From Bacillus sp. B1-b2 (GTDB lineage Bacteria; Bacillota; Bacilli; Bacillales; Cytobacillaceae), in contig NZ_WEHU01000001.1 in NCBI RefSeq assembly GCF_009183415.1, positions 348,413 to 412,412 of the forward strand: a stretch of DNA of 64,000 bases. Direction: 5' to 3'. A program made the translations under genes and the position numbers. The stretch's first letter is position 1, and every line of letters begins with the position of its first letter. Below the pieces are notes generated by a model. That model was not told the origin of the DNA and did not search any database. It saw only the letters and a program-made list of their open reading frames with translations. Below are positions 1-8,617 of the stretch, piece by piece.

Positions 1-237
1 GTGAATAATCGTAATCTTAAGACCTTTGAAGTAACACTTGATACAACAGAGCAATTAGCAGCTCTTATTAAAGAGAATAATAGATATTTAGTAAGTGAAA
101 GTGGTATTTCAAGTTTGGAAGATGTAGAAAGAGTGACAGCATCAGGAGCCAAAGCAATACTAGTTGGAGAAACCTTTATGAGAGCAACAGATTTAGAGCA
201 AACATTATCAGAAATGAAAGTTTCGCTAAAGGTGTGA
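1..237 (+). CDS. trpC: Indole-3-glycerol phosphate synthase, 3' end only
   Basis: This is the C-terminal end of the TIM-barrel enzyme that closes the indole ring in tryptophan synthesis. The visible 78 residues open at NNRNLKTF, a conserved stretch of the barrel, and continue through VSESGI and AKAILVGETFMR, which form the last phosphate-binding strands and loops. The gene is cut by the window edge, so the GTG at base 1 is an internal valine/isoleucine-type codon and not a start. trpF follows with its ribosome site inside the trpC end, as expected for an operon. Confidence 0.93.
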   Translation: MNNRNLKTFEVTLDTTEQLAALIKENNRYLVSESGISSLEDVERVTASGAKAILVGETFMRATDLEQTLSEMKVSLKV

Positions 238-242
238 TAAAA

Positions 243-845
243 GTGAATGTAAAAATATGTGGAATAAAAACAATAGAAGCAGCAACATGTTCAGTAGAAA
301 ACGGAGCAAAAGCCATTGGTTTTGTTTTTGCAGAAAGTAAGAGAAAAATTACTCCTGAAAAAGCGAAAGAAATTATAGACCAGCTGCCAAAAGAGTTAGT
401 AAAAGTAGGGGTATTTGTAAATGAGACTAAAGAGACTATTGATGAAATCGTTCGAGTATCAGGAATAAACGTCATCCAGCTTCACGGAGACGAATCCCCT
501 GAATTTGTAAAAAGTTTTAACATACCAGTTATTAAAGCATTTAGTATTGCTACTATAGAAGATTTAGAAAATGTAAGAGAATATGCTTGTGAATATATAT
601 TACTAGATAGCCCAAGAGGAAAATACCACGGAGGTAACGGAATAGCCTTCGATTGGAGCCTATTAAATAACCAAGACTTCCAAGGCAAAAAAGTAATACT
701 AGCAGGAGGATTAAACATAGAAAATCTACAACTAGCCAAAGAATCAGCAAATCCTTACATGCTAGATGTTAGCAGCGGTGTAGAGACAAATGGAGAAAAA
801 GATTTTAATAAGATAAAAGAGTTTTTACAGAAGGCAATGACATAA
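243..845 (+). CDS. trpF: Phosphoribosylanthranilate isomerase
   Basis: Catalyses the Amadori rearrangement of N-(5-phosphoribosyl)anthranilate in tryptophan synthesis. The protein (200 residues) starts NVKICGIKT, carrying the catalytic Cys in the KICG motif. It has the general-acid Asp in the ILLDSPRG strand and phosphate-binding loops around LAGGLN and DVSSGVE. I chose GTG 243 because AAAGGTG at 228-234 lies 8 bases ahead. The alternative in-frame GTG at 234 overlaps that ribosome site and would add only three residues. The gene follows trpC directly but is separated from trpB by an unusual 285-base gap. Confidence 0.95.
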   Translation: MNVKICGIKTIEAATCSVENGAKAIGFVFAESKRKITPEKAKEIIDQLPKELVKVGVFVNETKETIDEIVRVSGINVIQLHGDESPEFVKSFNIPVIKAFSIATIEDLENVREYACEYILLDSPRGKYHGGNGIAFDWSLLNNQDFQGKKVILAGGLNIENLQLAKESANPYMLDVSSGVETNGEKDFNKIKEFLQKAMT

Positions 846-1130
846 GATCAAGCAGATTTTTAATATAGCAGAAGAAAGTGATAATGTTTTTAGAAGGTTA
901 GGGTTTAAGCATTCACACATAAAAAGTATAGCATTAATACAAAAAATCAATCGTTTTTTGCCTTTCATGAATATATCTATTTAGCATTTGTGAGATAGCT
1001 AAAATATTTACCAAGTTGATTGGAGCGAACCCCTGCAGCGGAAATCAACGTCCTTATTAATCAGTTTTTTATAATATTATTCTACTAAATATCTTTACAT
1101 CTCAAACCAAAAAGAAAAGAGGAGTACAAA
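846..1130 (+). other. trpF-trpB gap with decayed sequence
   Basis: Within an otherwise tight operon this gap holds no intact gene. A 38-codon open stretch without a start (871-984) can be read but was not recognised; it may be a gene remnant. Further on lies a short repeat remnant (separate entry at 1015-1050). A good ribosome site, GAGGAGT, precedes trpB. No convincing terminator was seen, so read-through from trpF into trpB remains possible. Confidence 0.5.
1015..1050. repeat. Internally deleted copy of a dispersed Bacillus intergenic repeat
   Basis: The segment begins GTTGATTGGAGCG and ends AGCGGAAATCAACG, so its outer 7 bases form an inverted repeat. These two ends match what I recall as the conserved ends of a roughly 100-150 bp GC-rich repeat common between genes in Bacillus genomes. 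Here almost all the middle is missing. A longer, different portion of what looks like the same family is at 41008-41110. Assignment is from memory of the motif, not a search. Confidence 0.5.
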
Positions 1131-2327
1131 ATGACAGAAACATACACATTTCCAGATAAAACAGGCCATTTCGGAAAATTTGGTGGCAGATATGTACCAG
1201 AAACACTCATGCAAGCAGTATTAGAATTAGAAACAGAATACCAAAAAGCAAAACAAGACCCAAGCTTCCAAGAAGAACTATCATTATTATTAAAAGATTA
1301 TGTAGGCAGAGAAACACCACTCTATTTCGCAGAAAACCTAACAAAATACGCAGGTGGAGCAAAAATTTACTTAAAAAGAGAAGATTTAAATCATACAGGA
1401 GCACATAAAATCAATAATTCCTTAGGGCAAGCCCTACTCGCAAAAAGAATGGGGAAAAAGAAAGTAGTAGCAGAAACAGGAGCAGGTCAGCACGGCGTAG
1501 CAACAGCAACAGCATGCGCACTTTTAAATATAGAATGTACTATTTTTATGGGAGAAGAAGACATTAGAAGACAAAAGCTAAATGTTTTCAGAATGGAATT
1601 GCTAGGAGCCAAAGTTGTTAGTGTAACATCAGGTAGCGCAACACTAAAAGATGCTTGTAACGAGGCTTTAAGATACTGGGTTTCTAACGTACTAGATACA
1701 CATTATATTTTAGGCTCAGTAATGGGACCACATCCTTTCCCAATGATGGTTCGAGATTTCCAAAGTATTATTGGAATAGAAGCAAAAAAGCAATATTTAG
1801 AGAAAACAAATACATTACCTGATGCAATTGTTGCTTGTATTGGTGGCGGAAGCAATGCAATGGGAATCTTTTATCCGTTTATCGAAGACAAGAGTGTAGC
1901 TTTGTATGGTGTAGAAGCATCTGGACATGGCCTCGATACAGATAAACACGCTGCTTCTCTTTCGAAAGGTAAACCAGGTGTCTTACATGGTTCCTATATG
2001 TACTTATTACAAAATGAAGACGGCCAGATTCAAGAAGCACATTCTATCTCAGCAGGATTAGATTATCCAGGTATTGGCCCAGAGCATAGTTATTTACATG
2101 ATATTGGACGCGTCAACTATGAGTCAGTAACAGACGATGAAGCGTTTTCAGCACTAAAGCTGTTATGTAAAGTAGAAGGTATTATTCCAGCATTAGAAAG
2201 TGCACATGCAATTAGTTATGCAGTGAAACTTGCAGGAACAATGGCAAAAGAAGAAGGTATTATTGTTTGCTTATCTGGCAGAGGAGATAAGGATGTAAAC
2301 ACAGTAATGGATAGAATGGAGGATTAA
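1131..2327 (+). CDS. trpB: Tryptophan synthase beta chain
   Basis: Condenses indole with serine using pyridoxal phosphate. The 398-residue protein is of normal family length. It shows the N-terminal [15 protein letters not shown] signature, the cofactor lysine in HTGAHKINN (K93), the [10 protein letters not shown] active-site loop, the phosphate-binding [10 protein letters not shown] loop and the C-terminal SGRGDKD loop. The start follows AGAGGAGTACAAA. trpA begins one base after the trpB stop, so the two subunits are translated together and would form the usual alpha2beta2 complex with indole channelling. Confidence 0.98.
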   Translation: MTETYTFPDKTGHFGKFGGRYVPETLMQAVLELETEYQKAKQDPSFQEELSLLLKDYVGRETPLYFAENLTKYAGGAKIYLKREDLNHTGAHKINNSLGQALLAKRMGKKKVVAETGAGQHGVATATACALLNIECTIFMGEEDIRRQKLNVFRMELLGAKVVSVTSGSATLKDACNEALRYWVSNVLDTHYILGSVMGPHPFPMMVRDFQSIIGIEAKKQYLEKTNTLPDAIVACIGGGSNAMGIFYPFIEDKSVALYGVEASGHGLDTDKHAASLSKGKPGVLHGSYMYLLQNEDGQIQEAHSISAGLDYPGIGPEHSYLHDIGRVNYESVTDDEAFSALKLLCKVEGIIPALESAHAISYAVKLAGTMAKEEGIIVCLSGRGDKDVNTVMDRMED

Positions 2328-2328
2328 G

Positions 2329-3120
2329 ATGATAACAATAAACGAAGCGTTCAATAAAGTGTTAGAAAATGGAGATAAAGCCTTTGTTCCTTATATAATG
2401 GCAGGAGATGGTGGACTAGATACTTTAAAGGAAAAAATCCTTTTTCTTGAACAAGCAGGAGCAACAGCAATAGAATTAGGTATTCCGTTTTCTGATCCAG
2501 TAGCTGATGGCCCGATTATCCAAGCAGCAGGTATCCGCTCATTACAAAATGGAACAACATTAAAGGGTGTATTTCAAACCATACAATCATTTAGAGAATC
2601 AACAACCATCCCTTTAATTATGATGACATATCTAAATCCCGTTATAGCTTATGGATTACAAGCATTCTTCCAGGATTGTGAAAAAGCTTCTATTAATGGT
2701 ATCATCATTCCAGACTTACCAGTGGAAGAGGAAGAAATACTTTTAGGTCTTGCAAAGAAGTATCATGTTGAGATTATTCGTCTAGTAACGTTAACTAGTC
2801 CCATAGAACGAATTGAAATGATTGCAAAAAAGGGAAATGGTTTTTTGTATGCCGTTACAGTGACAGGGATAACGGGTGCAAGAACTACTTTTAATGAACA
2901 TTTAGGACCGCATTTGTTACAAGTAAAAGAAGTTAGTCCTATTCCTGTATTAGCAGGATTTGGAATATCTACACCAGAACATGTCAAGGCAATGACAGAG
3001 TATTGTGATGGAGTAATTGTCGGCAGTAAAATAGTAGAATTATTTGAGCAAAATAAATTAGAAGAAATACAAGAATTGATTGCAGCAAGTAAAAAAGAAA
3101 GTAAAGAATCTGTTAGATAA
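2329..3120 (+). CDS. trpA: Tryptophan synthase alpha chain
   Basis: Cleaves indole-3-glycerol phosphate to indole and glyceraldehyde 3-phosphate. The 263-residue TIM barrel carries both catalytic acids: Glu49 in AIELGIPFSDP and Asp60 in VADGP. The phosphate-binding GFGIS and GVIVGSKIV loops are present near the C-terminus. The ATG lies one base after the trpB stop, a spacing typical of coupled translation. It is the last gene of the trp operon; a strong hairpin follows. Confidence 0.97.
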   Translation: MITINEAFNKVLENGDKAFVPYIMAGDGGLDTLKEKILFLEQAGATAIELGIPFSDPVADGPIIQAAGIRSLQNGTTLKGVFQTIQSFRESTTIPLIMMTYLNPVIAYGLQAFFQDCEKASINGIIIPDLPVEEEEILLGLAKKYHVEIIRLVTLTSPIERIEMIAKKGNGFLYAVTVTGITGARTTFNEHLGPHLLQVKEVSPIPVLAGFGISTPEHVKAMTEYCDGVIVGSKIVELFEQNKLEEIQELIAASKKESKESVR

Positions 3121-3152
3121 GACATCCGTCCCATACCATAAGAGGGGAAAGC

Positions 3153-3201
3153 ATAAGCCTAGTATAAAGCATGGAAAATCACAGCTTTATGCTAGGCTTA
3201 T
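3153..3201. terminator. Hairpin between trpA and a convergent gene
   Basis: An 18-base stem (ATAAGCCTAGTATAAAGC, and its partner at 3184-3201 with one G-U pair) closes a 13-base loop. There is no clean U run after it, but its place between two converging genes fits a terminator for the trp operon. Confidence 0.65.
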
Positions 3202-3204
3202 CGA

Positions 3205-3510
3205 TTATTCTGCAACGATGGAGAATTGTTTTACATTGGGAATAATGGAAGCTAGCTCTTGATCAGGGTATTTTTTCTCTAATTCATGAATTTTTTTAAA
3301 TTCATTTCCTCTTACCCATTTTAAATAATCTTCTTTCGTCTCCCACTCCATATGAACCGTTATCTCTCCTTTGTTTTTATCATTTTGTAATAATAAGAAA
3401 CGAAGAAAGCCTGGATTCTTATCAACAAGTCTTGAACGTTTTTGATAAATTTCAATAACCTCTCCTGCTTTTTCCGATGGTACATGAAAAGTAGAGTGTA
3501 CAATATGCAT
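3205..3510 (-). CDS. ABM-superfamily monooxygenase, HmoA/IsdG-like
   Basis: About 101 residues with the dimeric ferredoxin-like fold pattern of the antibiotic-biosynthesis-monooxygenase/haem-oxygenase family. It resembles IsdG/HmoA enzymes: the Trp in DYLKWV and His in FKKIHE match two of the three haem-degrading residues. The usual Asn near the N-terminus appears to be replaced (MHIVHSTF). I prefer the ATG at 3510 because AAAGGT lies about 9 bases ahead; an upstream in-frame ATG at 3528 has no ribosome site. The gene converges on trpA. Haem degradation is possible, but the missing Asn makes substrate uncertain. Confidence 0.7.
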   Translation of the reverse strand: MHIVHSTFHVPSEKAGEVIEIYQKRSRLVDKNPGFLRFLLLQNDKNKGEITVHMEWETKEDYLKWVRGNEFKKIHELEKKYPDQELASIIPNVKQFSIVAE

Positions 3511-3680
3511 AAGTAGACAACCTTTCATTTTAAAAATTCATTTTTCTCATTCTAACACGAAATGTACGTTAAGTTGTCCTTAAATGAACAATGGAAGGAG
3601 GAATGTATTTAATAGAAGAGAATTAAACTATAGATATATATATTTTCGCTAGACTAAGGAAAGAAGGGGTGAATTAGCAA

Positions 3681-4184
3681 TTGGAGTTAAGGTTACTACA
3701 TGCAAAAGAAGCAAAAGCATACTGGAATTTACGATTAACAGCTTTAAAAGAAAGTCCTGAAGCATTTTTATTAACACTAGAAGAGGAATTAAACCGTTCT
3801 TCTCCTATCAAAGCCGTTTCTACTCAATTAAAAGATCCTTTTCGAATGACAATAGGGTGTTTTAATTCAGAAGAGCTAATTGGAACTATTACTTTACAGA
3901 GAGAAGTCTATACAAAATTAAAGCACAAAGGAAATATTTTATTATTCTATATAAAAAAAGAATATAGGAATCAAGGATTAGGGAGAAAAATGCTTCAATC
4001 TGTTATAGCTTTGGCAAAAGAGCATAAATTGGAGCAATTGATACTAAGTGTTGTTTCCACTAATAAAAAAGCAACAAACCTATATGAATCTTTTGGTTTT
4101 AAGATTTTTGGCAAAGAATTAAATGCTTTAAAGTATAAAGGGGCTTACTTAGATGAATCACATATGATTTTATATTTAAAGTAA
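3681..4184 (+). CDS. GNAT-family N-acetyltransferase
   Basis: A 167-residue single-domain acetyltransferase. The acetyl-CoA loop is seen as YRNQGLGRKML (around residues 100-110), followed by the LSVVSTNKKATNLYESFGF motif of the second half of the fold. The start is TTG at 3681, preceded by AAGGGGTG. The acceptor substrate cannot be read from sequence. It stands alone between the ABM gene and the YwjA-like exporter, all with their own expression signals. Confidence 0.8.
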   Translation: MELRLLHAKEAKAYWNLRLTALKESPEAFLLTLEEELNRSSPIKAVSTQLKDPFRMTIGCFNSEELIGTITLQREVYTKLKHKGNILLFYIKKEYRNQGLGRKMLQSVIALAKEHKLEQLILSVVSTNKKATNLYESFGFKIFGKELNALKYKGAYLDESHMILYLK

Positions 4185-4227
4185 AAAAATGCTAGCATCC
4201 ACATTATTTCGAATTTAAAAATAATTC

Positions 4228-4271
4228 TTGTACTCTTAAGCAGAAAATAATATAATCAATAATGATTCTCA
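4228..4271 (+). promoter_or_regulatory. Sigma-A promoter with overlapping Fur box
   Basis: TTGTAC (4228-4233) and a perfect TATAAT (4251-4256) are separated by 17 bases. Immediately downstream, 4257-4271 (CAATAATGATTCTCA) matches 11 of the 14 fixed positions of the Fur 7-1-7 consensus TGATAATNATTATCA. Fur-iron bound here would block initiation, predicting induction of the ABC exporter in low iron. Confidence 0.7.
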
Positions 4272-4346
4272 ATGAGCGAATCTGATAATTGAAGGAGGGT
4301 ATGATAGTACCATTTTCATGCTACAAAGATAATAAAGGAGTACGAG

Positions 4347-6059
4347 ATGATAAAACGTTTTTTCACTTATTATAAACCACATAAGAAATTATTTACCTTA
4401 GATTTCAGTAGTGCTATTGTAGTAGCATTGTTAGAGTTGGCATTTCCATTAGCTGTATCATGGTTTATCGACGATTTACTACCAGATGGAAATTGGGCAA
4501 CCATTGTTTCTGTCAGCATAGGCTTATTAGCTTTATATATTACAAGTACATATCTTCAATATATCGTGAATTATTGGGGTCATAAGCTAGGGATTAATAT
4601 TGAAACAGATATGAGAGCTCAATTATTTACACATGTCCAAAGACAATCTTTTTCGTTTTTTGATAATACGAAAACAGGCCATGTTATGAGTAGAATAACA
4701 AATGATCTATTTGATATCGGCGAATTAGCTCACCACGGACCAGAAGATTTATTTATTGCCATTATGACTTTTGTTGGTTCTTTTTGGATTATGCTAACTA
4801 TTAATGTGAAATTAGCTTTTATTGTTATTATTATAGTTCCTATCCTTATTTGGTTAATCACGTATTGTAACAGAAGCATGAACAAAGCATGGGGATCTAT
4901 GTATGGCGACATTGCAGATGTGAATGCTCGTATTGAAGATAGTGTTTCTGGTGTTAGAGTAGTTCAATCCTTTACAAATGAAGAGTATGAGATCTCTAGA
5001 TTTTCAACAAATAACCAAAGATTCCGTAAAGCAAAAATTGGGGCTTATAAAGTAATGTCGTTTACATCATCTTCTGTATATATGTTAATGAGATTCTTTA
5101 CACTAGCAGTTTTAGTGTATGGAGCATGGTTAACATTTAATGGAGAAATGATGATTGGTGAACTAGTATCATTTGTATTGTTTGTTAATATTCTTCAAAA
5201 ACCAATTGACAAAATCAGTGCATTATTAGAATTATATCCAAAAGGGATGGCAGGTTTTAAGCGATTCTTAGAGTTATTAGACTCTGAACCTAAAATTCAA
5301 AATCGTGAAGATGCAATAGAAGTGAATTCCCTAGATGGAAATATCAAGTTAAACAAGGTGAGCTTTAGTTATGATAGTAACCCAGTATTACAGGATATAG
5401 ATTTATCCATTAGCGCTGGTGAAACAATTGCCTTTGTTGGACCTTCTGGTGCAGGTAAAACTACTATTTGTTCTTTAATTCCAAGGTTCTATGATGTGAA
5501 TGCGGGTGCTATCACCATTGATGGCATGGATATTCGTCATATGACCATGCAATCTCTACGTTCTCAAATAGGAATTGTTCAGCAGGATGTATTTCTATTT
5601 ACAGGCACACTAAAAGAGAATATTGCATATGGAAAATTAGATGCAACAGATGAAGAAATTCATGAAGCAGTTAGAAAAGCACACTTAGAAGACTTAATAA
5701 ATAAGTTGCCAGATGGCTATGAAACACAAATAGGGGAAAGAGGATTAAAGCTTTCTGGAGGACAAAAGCAAAGAATAGCAATAGCTCGTATGTTCTTAAA
5801 AAACCCGCCAATCTTAATCCTAGATGAAGCCACTTCTGCACTTGATACGGAAACGGAATTAATTATCCAAAACTCTTTAAATGATTTAGCTAAAAACCGT
5901 ACAACTTTAATAATTGCTCATCGATTAGCAACCATTCGTAATGCAGACAGAATCGTAGTCGTAACTGAAAATGGAATCGCAGAAGAAGGTAAGCATGATG
6001 AGTTGATTGAAAGAAACGGTATTTTCGCTAACTTACATCGAGTTCAATACCAAAGATAA
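4347..6059 (+). CDS. ywjA: ABC exporter half-transporter, YwjA-like
   Basis: A 570-residue fused permease-ATPase that would work as a homodimer in the membrane. Residues 1-310 hold six hydrophobic segments. The ATPase follows with Walker A GPSGAGKT (about 365-372), signature LSGGQKQR, Walker B ILILDEATSALD (about 490) and switch His in IIAHR. The N-terminal half closely recalls B. subtilis YwjA, which is known as a Fur-regulon member; the Fur box upstream here agrees. The exported substrate is not known. The start follows AAAGGAGTACGAG. A long leader separates promoter and start. Confidence 0.85.
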   Translation: MIKRFFTYYKPHKKLFTLDFSSAIVVALLELAFPLAVSWFIDDLLPDGNWATIVSVSIGLLALYITSTYLQYIVNYWGHKLGINIETDMRAQLFTHVQRQSFSFFDNTKTGHVMSRITNDLFDIGELAHHGPEDLFIAIMTFVGSFWIMLTINVKLAFIVIIIVPILIWLITYCNRSMNKAWGSMYGDIADVNARIEDSVSGVRVVQSFTNEEYEISRFSTNNQRFRKAKIGAYKVMSFTSSSVYMLMRFFTLAVLVYGAWLTFNGEMMIGELVSFVLFVNILQKPIDKISALLELYPKGMAGFKRFLELLDSEPKIQNREDAIEVNSLDGNIKLNKVSFSYDSNPVLQDIDLSISAGETIAFVGPSGAGKTTICSLIPRFYDVNAGAITIDGMDIRHMTMQSLRSQIGIVQQDVFLFTGTLKENIAYGKLDATDEEIHEAVRKAHLEDLINKLPDGYETQIGERGLKLSGGQKQRIAIARMFLKNPPILILDEATSALDTETELIIQNSLNDLAKNRTTLIIAHRLATIRNADRIVVVTENGIAEEGKHDELIERNGIFANLHRVQYQR

Positions 6060-6121
6060 ATCAAATGAATAGAGAAAAAACTTCGGATGACCGGACAGAC
6101 AATAGTAACCTAATTATCTGA

Positions 6122-6170
6122 ATGAAATAGAAAGGAATGTCTAATCTTAGGCATTCTTTTTCTATTTCAT
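6122..6170 (+). terminator. Terminator after the YwjA-like gene
   Basis: ATGAAATAGAAAGGAATG pairs with CATTCTTTTTCTATTTCAT around a 12-base loop, with a T-rich stretch inside the 3' arm. Confidence 0.7.
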
Positions 6171-6272
6171 CTAGCTATATTAGTTGAATCATTATTTTAA
6201 TAATGAAAAAATTCTACTTTTTTTCACTGATATGCGATATATTGGATATAAGTGAATAAAGGAGGGGAAATG

Positions 6273-7238
6273 ATGAAACCAATTATTTTAGGAATACTAG
6301 CTGCTTTTTTCTTTGCTTTTACATTTGTATTAAATCAATCAATGGATATCGCAGGAGGAAGCTGGATCTGGAGTGCATCCTTGCGTTATTTTTTTATGGT
6401 TCCATTTTTACTAATTATTGTAGCATCTAGGAATAAATTAAAGGTAGTATGGGATGATATCAAAGCATATCCAAAAGTATGGTTATTATGGAGTACAGTT
6501 GGTTTCGGAATTTTTTATGGAGGTATATGTTTTGCGTCTGCCTTCGGACCTAGTTGGCTAATAGCAGGTACCTGGCAATTAACCATTGTATCTGGACTAC
6601 TCCTTGCTCCATTATTCTATGAAACTAGTAAGAATAAACATGGAATATACACAAAGATTAGAAGGAAAATACCATTTAAAAGTTTGACTTTTTCTTCTAT
6701 CATTGTACTCGGAGTATTTATTATGCAGATAGAGTTTGCTGCATCCATTACGGTGAAAGACGCCTTATTTTGTTTAATACCTATTATTTTAGCATCATTT
6801 GCCTATCCATTAGGAAATAGAAAAATGATGGAGCATTGTGATGGAAGAATAGGTGTATATGAACGAGTCTTAGGAATGACAATTGCTAGTATGCCTTTTT
6901 GGATCATACTATCTGTCATAGGATTTTTACAGGATGGCTTACCGAACAATCAACAAATCGTACAATCTGGGATGGTTGCAGTGTTTTCTGGTATTTGTGC
7001 TACTGTTTTATTTTTTAAAGCCACGGATATGGTAAGAAATAATATGACAAGTCTTGGAGCTGTAGAGGCAACACAATCCTTTGAAGTATTATTTGCACTT
7101 ATAGGAGAAATACTATTCCTTGGATCTCATTTACCAACACCACTAAGTATGACAGGAATAGCTGTTGTGATGATCGGTATGATATTACATAGTGTTAGTA
7201 GTAGTAAAATAATCATAAATAAGAAAAGAGTTGCATAA
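6273..7238 (+). CDS. DMT-superfamily permease (EmrE-type multidrug family)
   Basis: About 321 residues with roughly ten hydrophobic segments, the layout of a drug/metabolite transporter with two repeated halves. The N-terminal half (FAFTFVLNQSMDIAGGSWIWSA) resembles the multidrug-resistance efflux permease family with PF13536-type repeats. The ATG at 6273 is chosen because AAAGGAGGG ends six bases before it. A GTG at 6252 would place that ribosome site inside the gene. It is a single-gene unit; its substrate cannot be inferred. Confidence 0.8.
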   Translation: MKPIILGILAAFFFAFTFVLNQSMDIAGGSWIWSASLRYFFMVPFLLIIVASRNKLKVVWDDIKAYPKVWLLWSTVGFGIFYGGICFASAFGPSWLIAGTWQLTIVSGLLLAPLFYETSKNKHGIYTKIRRKIPFKSLTFSSIIVLGVFIMQIEFAASITVKDALFCLIPIILASFAYPLGNRKMMEHCDGRIGVYERVLGMTIASMPFWIILSVIGFLQDGLPNNQQIVQSGMVAVFSGICATVLFFKATDMVRNNMTSLGAVEATQSFEVLFALIGEILFLGSHLPTPLSMTGIAVVMIGMILHSVSSSKIIINKKRVA

Positions 7239-7487
7239 AAATCACTTTGATTTTATTAGTGCATATGTTGTTGTAAAGTTGTTGTTAAATATTTGTTATT
7301 TTACTAAAACGTTAAACATAGTGAAGTGGAAAAAGTATACTATGTTAATAGATAGAAAATGTCGCATTTATTTTATATAGCTTTCAAGAAAGTGAACATA
7401 CATACAGATAGATAGTAGAATGGATCTTTTCGCACTAATGACAGTCGAGTTTAGTACATCACTTCTACTAATAGGAGGAAATGCAGA

Positions 7488-8261
7488 ATGACATTAAAAC
7501 ATATCCAAAAGAGGATCAAACTTATTGCACTAGATATGGATGGAACATTGCTAGATCAAAATGGAGAAATCCCGTTAGAAAACCGCCAAGCAATTCAAGA
7601 AGCACAGGAACATGGAATTCACGTAGTATTAAGTACAGGAAGATCTATTGCTACATGTAAGGAGCATGCGGAAAGTCTTTTATTAAACTCTTATTTAGTT
7701 ACTGTTAATGGAAGTGAAATTTGGGATTGGAAAGGCAATTTAATCGAGCGAAATCTTGTGGAATTAGAACATATTCAATGGTTATGGGAGTTAACCCAAA
7801 AGCATAAAGTCAAAACGTGGGCAACAAGCAGTGAAAGATTATGGTTAGACCAAATGCCAGAAGATTTAAGCACATCACAATGGTTGAAATTCGGTTTTCA
7901 TATCGAAGAAGATACTATAAGGGAGCTTATCATTAAAGAGTTACACACAAGGAACTGTTTTGAAGTTACTAATTCTTCCCCCGTAAATATCGAGGTAAAT
8001 CCTTTAGGGATTAATAAAGCAAAAGGTCTACAAAAGGTTTGTGAACTAATACAAATCACGATGGATGAAGTAATGGCAGTAGGAGACAGTTTAAATGATA
8101 TCAGTATGATAGATCAAGCTGGAATTGGAGTTGCTATGGGAAATGCTCAAGAAGTGGTAAAAGAAGTGGCTGATTTTGTGACAGCTTCTAATCAAGAAAA
8201 TGGAGTTGCTCTCGCTATTAGAAACTGGGCGATTAATAAAGAAAGTCTGTTTACTAATTAA
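7488..8261 (+). CDS. Cof-type HAD phosphatase
   Basis: A 257-residue HAD-superfamily hydrolase of the Cof (IIB cap) type. Motif I is LDMDGTLLD near residue 16, motif II is STGRS, the motif III Lys is in INKAKGL, and motif IV is GDSLNDISM. These enzymes dephosphorylate sugar phosphates, nucleotides or cofactors such as FMN or PLP. The specific substrate is not visible. It starts after AGGAGGAAATGCAGA and ends shortly before the proBA leader, which has its own promoter. Confidence 0.85.
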   Translation: MTLKHIQKRIKLIALDMDGTLLDQNGEIPLENRQAIQEAQEHGIHVVLSTGRSIATCKEHAESLLLNSYLVTVNGSEIWDWKGNLIERNLVELEHIQWLWELTQKHKVKTWATSSERLWLDQMPEDLSTSQWLKFGFHIEEDTIRELIIKELHTRNCFEVTNSSPVNIEVNPLGINKAKGLQKVCELIQITMDEVMAVGDSLNDISMIDQAGIGVAMGNAQEVVKEVADFVTASNQENGVALAIRNWAINKESLFTN

Positions 8262-8292
8262 TCAATTTTTCTTTATACTTTTCAAAATATTA

Positions 8293-8321
8293 TTGAAAGT
8301 AAATAAAAATCTGCTTATAAT
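8293..8321 (+). promoter_or_regulatory. Sigma-A promoter of the proBA leader
   Basis: TTGAAA (8293-8298) and TATAAT (8316-8321) with a 17-base spacer stand just ahead of the T-box leader. Confidence 0.75.
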
Positions 8322-8334
8322 GAGTAAAAAGAAC

Positions 8335-8582
8335 AAAGAACGTAGCGAAGGACCAGTATGTGGGGTACTAATGTAAAAGAGAATGAAGTTTATGAGCTGA
8401 GAGACTTCATAACATGAGTCCACTGAACCTACCCTTCAAGTCCTATAAAAAATAGGCGTATATCTGACGTTACCAGACAAAGTGGAATCCATACATAATG
8501 AAGTGTATGGTTTCAATAAAGGTGGTACCACGGAATAGCTTTATTTCGTCCTTTAATTAGGATGAAGTAGGGCTATTTTTTT
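8335..8582 (+). promoter_or_regulatory. Proline-responsive T-box leader of proBA
   Basis: A classic tRNA-sensing leader. The base of stem I pairs GAAGG (8347-8351) with CCTTC (8433-8437). In the specifier loop, AACCTAC contains CCT (8428-8430, a proline codon) followed by a purine. The T-box sequence AAGGTGGTACCACGG is at 8519-8533. A terminator hairpin follows: an 18-base stem from 8535 and its partner ending near 8576, then seven T. Uncharged proline tRNA should favour the antiterminator and switch on proBA. The codon choice agrees with the downstream genes. Confidence 0.93.
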
Positions 8583-8617
8583 ATATAGAAAAAAGCAAGT
8601 TATCTTGGAGGATACAA

